A DNA stretch of 16,986 nt. Source: a bacterium (GTDB taxonomy: Bacteria > Patescibacteriota > Microgenomatia > JAUYPR01). The stretch covers positions 1 through 16,986 of the forward strand of contig JAUYPR010000029.1 of NCBI GenBank assembly GCA_030695785.1, written 5' to 3'. This document shows positions 7,227-14,918 of the stretch, one piece after another. The notes under the pieces are model-generated. The model ran no database searches and had not been told where the DNA came from. It saw nothing but the letters and a program-made list of their open reading frames with translations. The number at the start of each line of letters is the position of its first letter. Within the stretch, counting starts at the first letter, position 1. The translations under genes were made by a program, and so were the position numbers.

Positions 7227-8950
7227 GGTCCAATCATCAACACATCCACACACCCCCACAATAAATGTTCAATTGCGTCTTTGGGAGAATTCACGATCGG
7301 GAGGCCGTGACGGTTGAAAGAGGTATTCAGAATCGCCGGCACGCCGGTTTGTTTTAAAAAAGCGCGAATGACGTCATAGTAGGCGGGATTGTCTTTTCGT
7401 CGAACGGTTTGCGGACGCGCTGTTCCATCAATGTGAATCGCTGCAGCAAGTTTTCTTTTCCATTTCGGACGGACTGCATATGTCTGCGTCATGAATGGAG
7501 AGCGCTCGCCATCAACAAAAAGATCGGGCGCATATTCTTCTAAGACTGCTGGTGCAAATGGCATAAACCAGTCGCGGCTCTTGAGGACATTATTTATCCG
7601 TTCTTTCGTCTTGCGGTTGCGCGGATCAGCCAAAACCGATCGTTGCCCCAATGCCCGCGGCCCCCATTCCGCCCGCCCCTGAAACCAACCAATGACATTA
7701 CCTTGGACAAGAAGGTCGGCGGTCACGTCCGCAATGTTCTTCGGACAACTCCAAATGGCTTTTCCTTGAAAAGAACGGAGCGTCTTGAGAATCTCCCGGT
7801 TTGTATACCCGACGCCAAGCGCAATGGTCTCCAGAAAAGCGGGTGGCACCGAGTGGGGTGTGCTTGCGATGAACGCTGCGCCCAGCGCCGTTCCGCCGTC
7901 CCCCGGATTCGGATGAATAAAAAACGAGTGGACAAAGGGCAACTCCCGGATTTTCTTATTCAATTTCACATTCAAAAAAATCCCGCCTGCCGCGACGTAG
8001 TCGTTAATGCCACGTGTCCGGCCATACCGCGCATGGATGGACCGGACAAACTTCAACCCTTCCTCCTCCAACACAGATTGCATGGCAAAGGCCAAATCTT
8101 CCGGACGACTTCCCGCAGACTCTTTCAAGCCCTTCAATCGATACCCTAAATCTGTCGCCAAAAACACATCTTGCCATTCCATCCGCCCCGCCAACAACCC
8201 ATCAAGCCAACCATGGACACGCACTCTTTCCAACAATGCTCTCCGCCGTCTCCCATACGCCGCAAACCCCATCGTCTTCCCTTCCCCATCTTTCGGCGTA
8301 AACCCCAAGACATTCGTCACCGCGGTATACGAAATGCCCAAAGACGCTTCAACGGGAATTTCTTCAAGCAGGTCGATCCGACCATCTTCACAAAGATAGA
8401 CTCCGCCTGAGAGTAAACGACCATCCTTTGTTGCACCGTAGCCGTCGAGGACGATCGCAATCGCGCGCTCCTTTCCAGTGGTGAAATACGCCGACGCCGC
8501 GTGCGCCAAATGGTGGTCGACCATCATGATCTTCTTTTTTCCGATTCGTTTGAGGATAACTGCCGATGCTTTTGTTTGACTGGCTGACTCTGAAAAAGCC
8601 GCAGCCGAAATGGTCAAAAGGCCGCGGAGCAAAACCAACGGATTGCGGCACGCAATGCGTAAACCCATTCGAGCCAATTCCAATGGGTACTGATTGACCA
8701 ATGACGCGAGGTTGTACGGCGGAAATCCAACTGCCACAGCGTCGATATCTGACCAACGCAGCCGGCAATACTTGAGGCCGGCCTCGATTGTTCGAATTGG
8801 AAATGACGCATCATGTTTCACGCGCGAAAACCGCTCTTCGGATGAAGCAAAAAGGATTCGACCATCGCGGACGATTGCCGCACTATTATCGTGTTGGGCA
8901 ACTGACAAGCCAGTGAGTCCGAGGACGGTGAAAGGGCGTCGCCTGCTCAT
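7202..8950 (-). CDS. Carbamoyltransferase, NodU/CmcH/TobZ family
   Basis: Predicted O-carbamoyltransferase. The family forms carbamoyl-adenylate from carbamoyl phosphate and ATP and passes the carbamoyl group to a hydroxyl, often of a sugar. 582 aa, a typical length. N-terminal Kae1/YrdC-like part: HDNSAAIV (20-27), EERFSRVKHD (38-47), HHLAHAASAYF (146-156) with metal-ligand-like His residues, DGYG (169-172), EGKTMGFAAYG (223-233) and GGIFLNVKLN (322-331). C-terminal carbamoyltransferase domain: WFQGRAEWGPRALGQRS (422-438), RDWFMPFAP (459-467) and NTSFN (542-546). All blocks are intact. The ATG at 8950 is the only start that keeps the N-terminal motif region. Its 3' end overlaps the convergent GT39 gene by 25 bp. 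In this context it most likely carbamoylates a sugar of the surface glycan. Confidence 0.95.
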   Translation of the reverse strand: MSRRRPFTVLGLTGLSVAQHDNSAAIVRDGRILFASSEERFSRVKHDASFPIRTIEAGLKYCRLRWSDIDAVAVGFPPYNLASLVNQYPLELARMGLRIACRNPLVLLRGLLTISAAAFSESASQTKASAVILKRIGKKKIMMVDHHLAHAASAYFTTGKERAIAIVLDGYGATKDGRLLSGGVYLCEDGRIDLLEEIPVEASLGISYTAVTNVLGFTPKDGEGKTMGFAAYGRRRRALLERVRVHGWLDGLLAGRMEWQDVFLATDLGYRLKGLKESAGSRPEDLAFAMQSVLEEEGLKFVRSIHARYGRTRGINDYVAAGGIFLNVKLNKKIRELPFVHSFFIHPNPGDGGTALGAAFIASTPHSVPPAFLETIALGVGYTNREILKTLRSFQGKAIWSCPKNIADVTADLLVQGNVIGWFQGRAEWGPRALGQRSVLADPRNRKTKERINNVLKSRDWFMPFAPAVLEEYAPDLFVDGERSPFMTQTYAVRPKWKRKLAAAIHIDGTARPQTVRRKDNPAYYDVIRAFLKQTGVPAILNTSFNRHGLPIVNSPKDAIEHLLWGCVDVLMIGPYLVRRRT

Positions 8951-8958
8951 TCCCGAGC

Positions 8959-8967
8959 ATCATACCA
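8959..8967 (-). promoter_or_regulatory. Extended -10 promoter for the carbamoyltransferase gene
   Basis: Minus-strand TGGTATGAT, an extended -10 (TGn + TATGAT), ends 8 bp before the ATG at 8950. The same nine bases occur at 16371-16379 upstream of another gene. No strong -35 is seen, as is common with extended -10 promoters. Predicted transcript start about 8952, so nearly leaderless. Confidence 0.5.
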
Positions 8968-8990
8968 TCTGATGAGTGAACCGCACGATG

Positions 8991-8996
8991 TATACT
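8991..8996 (+). promoter_or_regulatory. Candidate -10 element for the GT39 gene at 9003
   Basis: TATACT ends 6 bp before the ATG at 9003, so transcription would begin at or next to the start codon. The -35 is not evident. This position argues against the upstream in-frame starts at 8976 (GTG) and 8988 (ATG), which would lie upstream of the transcript start. Confidence 0.45.
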
Positions 8997-9002
8997 GTTT
9001 CT

Positions 9003-10613
9003 ATGCGCTTTTTTCCTCATTGGAGTGTCCTTCTTCTCCTCCTGTCAATACTGACTCTGGCCGTCCGGCTGACGAACCTGATGAACGTCCCGATCTTCAC
9101 TGACGAGGGCGGGTATCTCCATTCGGCCGTGCTGATCAGACAGAATTTTTTTGAAAACTGGGATATGCCGATGCGGGAATTTTTTGGCCCGACTGGGTTT
9201 TTGTACATGTGGATTGTCTCCCTTCTCATGCGACTGATCTTCGACCCCCTGCTTGCCGGCCGCATCGTCTCGGTCCTCGCTGGACTCGGAACTGGTCTGG
9301 GTGTCTTTTTTCTTGGGAAACGGCTCTTCACCCCGACAGTCGGGCTCCTCGCTTTTTTGCTCGTCGCCCTGTCGCCGATTCACGTTCTGTCTGACCGCAC
9401 CGCAGTCATGGATTCGCTTTTGGGCACAATGTTTATTTGGAGCCTTTTCTTTGCGGCAAAACTCGGCCTTTCGCCCCAGTGGCGCTGGGCGGTTTTCTCC
9501 GGAGTGTTCCTCGGGCTTTCGGTCTGGGCAAAACCAACCGGGAAACTTTTTTTTGCCGTGATCCCAACCATACTTCTCCTTGCGAAATGGACCGGCTGGC
9601 GAATGCGCAATGCTGACAACGATGCCCGCCACCCGAAATGGATCGCCATGCTCCTTGCCGCAAGTTTGGGCATTGGGTATCTTTTCATCTTGTTTTTGAA
9701 GCTTTCTCCCTCGTCGAATTTCGCCGATACGCGCGTGCGGGAATTCGTCACCTCCACGCAGGACCTCCTGACTCAACCTTGGGTTGTGCTCATGCCCAAT
9801 CTCTCGGACGTTTTTGCTATATTCTGGATGTATTATGATCTCCCGTTTTTCCTGATCCTCCCGGCCATCGTCGGACTTTTGTGCCTCAAACAACAAACGC
9901 GGCTCCGCTTTCTTGGGGCTGTGTTTGCCGTTTCGATCGGACTCATTCTCCTGCTTGCGCAAACGTTTGGCTCAAAATATGTCACCTTTTCTACCCTGCC
10001 GCTGCTTTTGATGATCGCGGCAACCATCGTGTATCTGCCGAAAATGATTTGGAAGAAAAACGCATTGGTCTCGTCCGCCGTTACTTTCATCCTTCTCATC
10101 CTTCTTGCTCTTCCCATGATCCGGCAGAATGTCATTATTTTGTTTGACCCGATCAACGACCATTATTACTATCGCGATAAAACCTGGGCAACCACTGGGT
10201 CGGGGTATGGAATTGATGAGGTCGTCAAGCGCATCCGCACCGATGCTTCTGATAATCCGACGCTTGTGCTTGCGGAGGGGATTTCCGGGCATTTGTGGCA
10301 GACGCTGTCCGTGTATCTTTCCGATCGACCCAATATCGACGTTCAGCGGTTTGAGCGTGTGCTGAATATGATTCCCGAGGGGCAAGAGGAAGAACGCAAG
10401 CGGTCGTATTACCCATACATTCTTGACCAACACAAAGAAAAATCTTTGGGAAAAACCGTGTTTCTCGCAGAACACAATGACCTCGCGATGCCGCTTGACG
10501 ACCCGCGCCTGACGCTTCTTTTTGAAGAGAAAAAGCCGACAACGCCGCAGTTCAATCGCGGCTATTGGCTCCGCCTCTATCGAGTCACTTCGGGATTTAT
10601 TTCAGTTGAATAA
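9003..10613 (+). CDS. GT39/PMT_2-type membrane glycosyltransferase
   Basis: 536-aa polytopic protein with the hallmarks of PMT_2 glycosyltransferases. TM1 (about 7-25) is followed by VPIFTDEGGYLHSA (29-42), where the D34-E35 pair matches the conserved catalytic acidic pair. Then come GPTGFLYMW (62-70), LSDRTAVMDSLLG (129-141) and WAKPTG (175-180). About 10-12 helices run to roughly residue 385, followed by a soluble C-terminal domain of about 150 residues. The ATG at 9003 is preferred over GTG 8976 and ATG 8988: it puts a basic residue next to TM1 and lies just downstream of a TATACT hexamer. Its C-terminal domain is not obviously related to that of the other two GT39-like genes here. The 3' end overlaps the convergent cohesin gene by 17 bp. 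Donor and acceptor unknown. Confidence 0.9.
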   Translation: MRFFPHWSVLLLLLSILTLAVRLTNLMNVPIFTDEGGYLHSAVLIRQNFFENWDMPMREFFGPTGFLYMWIVSLLMRLIFDPLLAGRIVSVLAGLGTGLGVFFLGKRLFTPTVGLLAFLLVALSPIHVLSDRTAVMDSLLGTMFIWSLFFAAKLGLSPQWRWAVFSGVFLGLSVWAKPTGKLFFAVIPTILLLAKWTGWRMRNADNDARHPKWIAMLLAASLGIGYLFILFLKLSPSSNFADTRVREFVTSTQDLLTQPWVVLMPNLSDVFAIFWMYYDLPFFLILPAIVGLLCLKQQTRLRFLGAVFAVSIGLILLLAQTFGSKYVTFSTLPLLLMIAATIVYLPKMIWKKNALVSSAVTFILLILLALPMIRQNVIILFDPINDHYYYRDKTWATTGSGYGIDEVVKRIRTDASDNPTLVLAEGISGHLWQTLSVYLSDRPNIDVQRFERVLNMIPEGQEEERKRSYYPYILDQHKEKSLGKTVFLAEHNDLAMPLDDPRLTLLFEEKKPTTPQFNRGYWLRLYRVTSGFISVE

Positions 10614-11220
10614 TCGCATTGCCCACTGAAGAGAGAATGTCATTGCCGCTTGACGCATCCAGGATGTTACTATCGTCACTGCGCCCTTCCCCAAACACAA
10701 ACCAAACCGCGGTTTCGTTCACTTTGGGTGCATTCGCATTGACACGGAACATCACCTTTCCAATCCGAGATGATGGGCCAACCGTAACTCCTCCCTGGGT
10801 AATTCCTGAAAACGTCACGGTGCCGTCGGCCACACTGACCGCATTCTGCGGGTAGACGTCAAAGGTCGTTTGTGCGGAATCGGTCGCAACCGGCGGAGCG
10901 GCCGGGACAAATGTCAGGACAGCCGGGTCGTACTTCAACACAGCATCAACCCCTCCAATCTTCTGACCAGGGGCGTCGAGAAGAATATCGAGGGATACCT
11001 CTTCACCTCGCCGCACCGCTACCTGTGATGGCGTCAAGAGCAAGCTTGCGCTGGATGCACCAGAAGTCGTTGTTGGAGTTTGAACGATTCTTGGAGCTGA
11101 CGGACCAAATAACATCCACAAGCCTGTTCCCAGCTCGACTGCTAATACAAATGCAATCACACCAATCACGAAAGTTTTGACGCGATCAGCCATCCACCAT
11201 GTTTTGTTGAAAATTATCAT
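10597..11220 (-). CDS. Membrane-anchored cohesin-domain protein
   Basis: 207 aa. An N-terminal signal anchor (about 14-38, with basic K6, R13 and K15 before it) is followed by a Ser/Thr/Pro spacer (40-60) and one cohesin-like domain (about 60-206). Cohesin features: LTPSQVAVRRGEEVSLDILL (62-81), IGGVDAVLKYDPAVLTFVP (88-106), VSVADGTVTFSGI (128-140) and SRIGKVMFRVNA (151-162), the usual order in which Gly-Gly precedes the strand ending in YDP and a G.(V/I)TF strand follows. Cohesins bind dockerins, and the gene directly upstream encodes a protein ending in a dockerin. The ATG at 11220 overlaps that gene's stop as ATGA. GGGAGGAGGAGG lies just upstream as a strong ribosome-binding site, formed by the Gly codons at the dockerin protein's C-terminus. 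An alternative start is ATG 11193. The fold call is from motifs only. Confidence 0.82.
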   Translation of the reverse strand: MIIFNKTWWMADRVKTFVIGVIAFVLAVELGTGLWMLFGPSAPRIVQTPTTTSGASSASLLLTPSQVAVRRGEEVSLDILLDAPGQKIGGVDAVLKYDPAVLTFVPAAPPVATDSAQTTFDVYPQNAVSVADGTVTFSGITQGGVTVGPSSRIGKVMFRVNANAPKVNETAVWFVFGEGRSDDSNILDASSGNDILSSVGNAIIQLK

Positions 11221-13328
11221 CCTCCTCCTCCCTCGAGAACCGACAATAAGATCGCAAGATCAATGGTATTCACTTTCCCGTCTCCATTCAAGTCAGCATC
11301 TGACCCTGCTTGCAGGGTGGATGCATTCCATGATGCAAGTAAGGCACTGTAGTCAAGTACATTCACTACCCCATCTCCATTCACGTCCCCCCGCACGCGA
11401 GAAGGCGAAACAGGCACGGTTCCGGATGGGGTCTGGTAGATTGATGTTGGTGTCGAGTAGGACGGTGTTGGATATGCAGAAGGCGTACTCCCTGTCGGTG
11501 TTGTATATGGCGGCGTCGTCACTGGCGGAGCCGTAGCTGGTAGAAAGATGTCCAGAAGTGACACGTCGCCCGAAAGACACGGTAACGTTTGAGTTCCAGC
11601 ATTTCGATTACAAAGACTTTCTTCAGTCACCAATTTCCATTGATAAAGAGCCAATACACCCAACGATCTATTGACCGTCTCGTTGATTACCGAGTAAAAA
11701 AACCTCTGCCCACCAAAATCAGCGCGCCCATTCGGATCTGTGTGAATAGTCCCCTGCAATCCAGAACATCCACTTTCAAAAATACCAACTCTATCACACC
11801 ACATCAGGAAATAATCTTCGTTGGGCAACAGTCCTTGAACAGATCCAGCAAATGATGCTTCAATGGAAGTCAGGGCAATTGCTTGACCGACAAATCTAGC
11901 GATAATGAGAACTTCGGCTCTTGCATCCGGTAACCCAGGTGTGCGGGATTGCAACACAACGCTTTTTCTCCCTTCAAAGTTCGTTACCGTTATTGAAGAA
12001 GAATAGATCTGTGAAGCTTGATCCTGCGTATCTCGAAACTGGACAGCAATGATTTTTTCTCCCAACCCAGGTGGTAGCTCATAAGAAAAGACCATCGGGT
12101 CACCCGTGACAGATGACCAATTCGCCGTGAGAAGCTCTTCAGCGGAATTCGCAATACGGAAGTCTTTCACAAACCGCGGCGGGCCAGGCGGAGTCGGCGT
12201 TGGTGTTGGGGCTGGCGTTGGTGCTGGGGTAGGAACTGCCGTTGGCGTCGGGCCGGATGGCGTCTCATATGCGGGGGTCGAATATGCCGGTGTTGCGTAC
12301 GGTGTCGGTGACGCTGTTCCTGGCTGGGTGGATGCTTTACAAAGGTTCACGTCTCCTTTCGTGCACTCGCGCACTTGGCGGTTGGAGCCTGCTCGCTCGT
12401 GCACCGTCGCCCGGACGACATACGAACCAGTGCATTGTGAATTGTAAGGCCGATAGGTATTCCCGGGTTTGGCATCGGACAATCCATTGAAATCAACCCC
12501 ATTCCCAAAACTCCACTGGACGTAATAGTCATCTGTATTTTCCAGCCCCTTCGGATCCAACCAATACCGCACGCAAAATGCCTTTCCTTTACACTCTGCA
12601 CGGCTGTTTGAGTCAACTAAATCAGATGAAATGGTACACGTACCACTACTCCCACCGCTCGCTGGCGTTGTAGACGGTGTTTGATAAGTATCCTGTGTGC
12701 TTGGCGTCTGATAGCTTGGAGCGGGCACACTAATAGACGTTGAGCACTTTGCACTCTTTGGCCCATTGCCGTTGTTTTCGACAACCTCAACCTGGAAGGA
12801 ATCGCTGCCGCTTCCATAGTTGTATCCACGGAAGGTTTCTTGATTCGAATTATTCCACCCCCACGGCCACCGCTGCTGCACCGGCCACGTCGGACTACCG
12901 TCAACACTCACCCCATGCTGCACACAGTACTGCCCTGCCGAACACCCATCTTTCCCAGATGGGTCGACGGCATTTGACCAGATAGAACAAGAAAGGCTCC
13001 CTTGGGCATAGGCAATTCCCAAAACGCTCGCCGAGGAAAAAACTGGAGCACTAACTGGCACACTAACAGGTGGACTAATTGGTGGTTTCGGTGGTAATGG
13101 CCAGGGAGCCTGAGCTTTAATCATAACCATACGTGTGTTGGTCTGCGGCGCCAATGACGCCCCATCGTTGATCAGCACATACCCGCCAGATTCCGCTCTC
13201 GAGCGGAGATCTTTTTGCCGTTGAATCTCCCACAAACCAAGGGGAAGAGCAAGAATCAAAAGAAGGAGGAAAAAAAGCGTGAGGGCATCACGCCTTGAAA
13301 ACCACGAAGGCAGTTGTGGCAGTTGCAT
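11217..13328 (-). CDS. Large surface protein with Cys-rich repeats, P/T linkers and C-terminal type I dockerin
   Basis: 703 aa from ATG 13328; an in-frame GTG at 13334 would add two residues but lies at or upstream of the predicted transcript start. Layout, numbered from the GTG (subtract 2): Arg-Arg then a TM anchor (18-35), Pro-rich stretch (77-98), Cys domain 1 (115-203), linker with YQTPS repeats (205-226), Cys domain 2 (231-334), long P/T linker (339-386), beta-rich domain (about 388-600), second P/T linker (600-645), dockerin (648-702). Dockerin loops: D650-V-N-G-D-G...D661 and D681-L-N-G-D-G...D692, both complete Ca-binding patterns. Cys domains 1 and 2 share C-X14-C-X5-C-V; the second has WSFGNG like a PKD domain. 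N-in/C-out topology is predicted. The linkers are likely glycosylation targets. It is co-transcribed with the cohesin gene. Adhesin or scaffold role inferred; no enzymatic domain recognised. Confidence 0.85.
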   Translation of the reverse strand: MQLPQLPSWFSRRDALTLFFLLLLILALPLGLWEIQRQKDLRSRAESGGYVLINDGASLAPQTNTRMVMIKAQAPWPLPPKPPISPPVSVPVSAPVFSSASVLGIAYAQGSLSCSIWSNAVDPSGKDGCSAGQYCVQHGVSVDGSPTWPVQQRWPWGWNNSNQETFRGYNYGSGSDSFQVEVVENNGNGPKSAKCSTSISVPAPSYQTPSTQDTYQTPSTTPASGGSSGTCTISSDLVDSNSRAECKGKAFCVRYWLDPKGLENTDDYYVQWSFGNGVDFNGLSDAKPGNTYRPYNSQCTGSYVVRATVHERAGSNRQVRECTKGDVNLCKASTQPGTASPTPYATPAYSTPAYETPSGPTPTAVPTPAPTPAPTPTPTPPGPPRFVKDFRIANSAEELLTANWSSVTGDPMVFSYELPPGLGEKIIAVQFRDTQDQASQIYSSSITVTNFEGRKSVVLQSRTPGLPDARAEVLIIARFVGQAIALTSIEASFAGSVQGLLPNEDYFLMWCDRVGIFESGCSGLQGTIHTDPNGRADFGGQRFFYSVINETVNRSLGVLALYQWKLVTEESLCNRNAGTQTLPCLSGDVSLLDIFLPATAPPVTTPPYTTPTGSTPSAYPTPSYSTPTSIYQTPSGTVPVSPSRVRGDVNGDGVVNVLDYSALLASWNASTLQAGSDADLNGDGKVNTIDLAILLSVLEGGGG
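12185..12250 (-). repeat. Low-complexity tandem repeat encoding a Pro/Thr linker
   Basis: Degenerate 6-bp (GTTGGC/GTTGGT-type) units on the plus strand encode alternating T-P and A-P on the minus strand (PTPAPTPAPTPTPTPP). It is a likely site of length variation between strains, with every 6-bp change staying in frame. Confidence 0.7.
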
Positions 13329-13338
13329 TCTCACACAG

Positions 13339-13366
13339 AGTATAGCAATCGGGGGGGGTGTGTCAA
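13339..13366 (-). promoter_or_regulatory. Near-consensus sigma-70-type promoter with a G8/C8 spacer tract
   Basis: Minus strand: TTGACA (-35, 13366-13361), 16-bp spacer, TATACT (-10, 13344-13339) preceded by TGC (extended -10). Eight C residues (plus-strand G8, 13351-13358) lie in the spacer. The -10 ends 10 bp before ATG 13328, giving a predicted 5' leader of only about 4 nt. This is the strongest promoter match noticed in the window. One added base would give the optimal 17-bp spacer, so slippage in the tract could switch expression of the dockerin-cohesin operon. Confidence 0.72.
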
Positions 13367-13376
13367 GTGCCTGGTG

Positions 13377-13382
13377 TATGCT
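13377..13382 (+). promoter_or_regulatory. Candidate -10 element for the O-antigen ligase gene
   Basis: TATGCT with TG immediately upstream, ending 6 bp before ATG 13389. No -35 is recognisable; the expected position falls in the G tract. The promoter evidence is weak on its own and is supported by the same spacing at other operon starts here. Confidence 0.3.
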
Positions 13383-13388
13383 TGTGGT

Positions 13389-14900
13389 ATGGTTGCGTGG
13401 CTGTATGTCCTTTGGATTGCCGCCTTTCCGTTCATCCCACTCCTCCCAAACTTCCAGTATGGTTCACTGGACGCCGAAGGCCCACGGTGGGTGTGGCTGA
13501 ATGCGGGAATCATTTTTCTTCTTGGTTGGGTTGCGTTTGAAACGCTCCTGCGCGGTCGGCGGATAGTCGTCAAAAATCGATTGGCGCTCATTCTCGTTGT
13601 TGCTTTCCTTTGTTGGATGATCCTTACCAGTCTTTTTGGCTTCAACGCAGAGCAAAGTTTCTGGGGCTCCCTCTTTCGCCACCAGGGGTTGTTGACGTAT
13701 TTTTCTCTTGGCATCCTTTTCTTTTGCGCACCATTGGTCTTGGAGCGTTGGACGATCCTTCTCCCTCGCATTCTTACGCTTTCGACCTTCATCCTTGGAT
13801 TGACGGTTTTGAGCGAAGTGCCAGCACTCGAATACGCGTTTTTGCGACCGATATATGCACAGCGATTGCTTGGCCCGTTTGGCCAGCCGAATTTTCTGGC
13901 AGAATATCTCGTCTTTCTCCTTCCACTTCATATTTTCCTTCTCGAGACTCTGCGGGGTTGGCGGCGTGTTGTCCCGTTCTGTTCTCTTTTCCTATCGATC
14001 GGGATTGTGTTTGCAACCTTCTCTCGGACCGGTTTTGTGGGACTTGCGGTGGTGTTTGTATGGTGGATCATAAAAATGATAGTCCAGAAAAGACTCACAA
14101 TCCCCGGCCTTCTTTTTCTTCTCGGACCAACCATCCTCCTTATCTTTCTTTTCCTTCAATTTCCTCTCCTAGAAGCCCACCGCGCTCGTTTTTTCCAAGA
14201 GCTCCAGCCAGAAAACCTTCCGGCCAAACTCATGACCGAACATCGCGGACCGATCTGGAGTTCAGCGCTTCGATTGTGGTCTCTCCGCCCACTCACTGGC
14301 TGGGGGATGGAAAATATGGGAGAAGTTTTGCGACAGAGACCTTTGGAACGAGCGAGAGAATTAACACCACTCTATGTTGACCGCGCACACAGCTATCTTT
14401 TGGATCTGGCGATTGGGGGCGGACTGCCGGTTTTGGTCCTTTTTCTCGCTCTTTTGATCTTGGCGGTCAAATCTGGGCAGATTGGACTTTCTTCCCACTT
14501 CGACTCAGCGAGGCGAGCATTTTTTGTGATGTCGATTGGTGCGTTTACCGCCATGAGTCTTGTCAATATTCCCTCATTGAGTCTTTTGGTGATCCTGTGG
14601 ACGTTCCTTGGACTCGTCAGCCGACCACTGGCGTGGGCTGAAAGAAGTAGGTCTGTTTCGATGAGAAAACGACTCTTGTTTGTGGCTGTTTTTTCTTGGG
14701 GATTGCTTGGATTCATCTTTCTTGTGCTTCGACCTCACCTTGCAGGAAGAGTGTTTCGAGCAATGGAACAAAGCGTCAAAACAGAAAACTTCTCGGCTGC
14801 CCAAGAACACGCGAGAAAAGCCGTCATTCTCTTTCCCTATTTCTCCGTCTACCGCGACTACGAACGCTCATTTGTTCCTTCACCTCCCCAAGTGCAGTGA
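13389..14900 (+). CDS. O-antigen ligase/polymerase family protein (WaaL/Wzy)
   Basis: 503-aa polytopic membrane protein. Family features: GPFGQPNFLAEYLVFLLP (162-179), close to the G(T/P)FGNPNFLA motif of this family, FSRTGFVGLA (211-220), then the large extracytoplasmic loop with RGPIWSSALRLWSLRPLTGW (286-305) and DRAHSYLLDLAIGGG (331-345). About 12 helices; the C-terminal tail (455-490) has TPR-like composition (FSAAQEHARKAV). It would polymerise lipid-linked repeat units or transfer finished glycan to a lipid or protein acceptor. ATG 13389 was chosen because TM1 follows immediately and a -10-like hexamer lies 6 bp upstream. Upstream in-frame TTG 13314 would lie within the divergent dockerin gene; GTG 13374 is possible. 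Whether ligase or polymerase cannot be decided from sequence. Confidence 0.87.
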   Translation: MVAWLYVLWIAAFPFIPLLPNFQYGSLDAEGPRWVWLNAGIIFLLGWVAFETLLRGRRIVVKNRLALILVVAFLCWMILTSLFGFNAEQSFWGSLFRHQGLLTYFSLGILFFCAPLVLERWTILLPRILTLSTFILGLTVLSEVPALEYAFLRPIYAQRLLGPFGQPNFLAEYLVFLLPLHIFLLETLRGWRRVVPFCSLFLSIGIVFATFSRTGFVGLAVVFVWWIIKMIVQKRLTIPGLLFLLGPTILLIFLFLQFPLLEAHRARFFQELQPENLPAKLMTEHRGPIWSSALRLWSLRPLTGWGMENMGEVLRQRPLERARELTPLYVDRAHSYLLDLAIGGGLPVLVLFLALLILAVKSGQIGLSSHFDSARRAFFVMSIGAFTAMSLVNIPSLSLLVILWTFLGLVSRPLAWAERSRSVSMRKRLLFVAVFSWGLLGFIFLVLRPHLAGRVFRAMEQSVKTENFSAAQEHARKAVILFPYFSVYRDYERSFVPSPPQVQ

Positions 14901-14918
14901 TCGTATCCCCTCGAGACT

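Noticed and set aside
9332..9344. CCCGAC-A-GTCGGG in the GT39 gene
   Set aside because: 6-bp arms are common by chance, and the encoded residues fit the normal family sequence without any insertion.
9045..9962. Long minus-strand ORF (305 codons) opposite the GT39 gene
   Set aside because: It is very hydrophilic and charged, as expected when the antisense of a hydrophobic membrane gene is translated; no recognisable motif, and the plus-strand gene has clear family motifs.
11303..11318. Palindrome ACCCTGC-TT-GCAGGGT inside the dockerin region
   Set aside because: Arms of 7 bp are expected several times by chance in a window of this size; the encoded linker between the dockerin repeats is only slightly long and no related copy was seen.
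13192..13207. Palindrome TCCGCTC-TC-GAGCGGA near the N-terminus of the dockerin gene
   Set aside because: 7-bp arms are near chance level. Pairing can be extended with a bulge, but there is no related copy in the window and no independent sign of insertion.
13314..13388. Upstream TTG start for the O-antigen ligase
   Set aside because: The N-terminal extension is read through the promoter and start of the divergent dockerin gene; TM1 begins right after ATG 13389.
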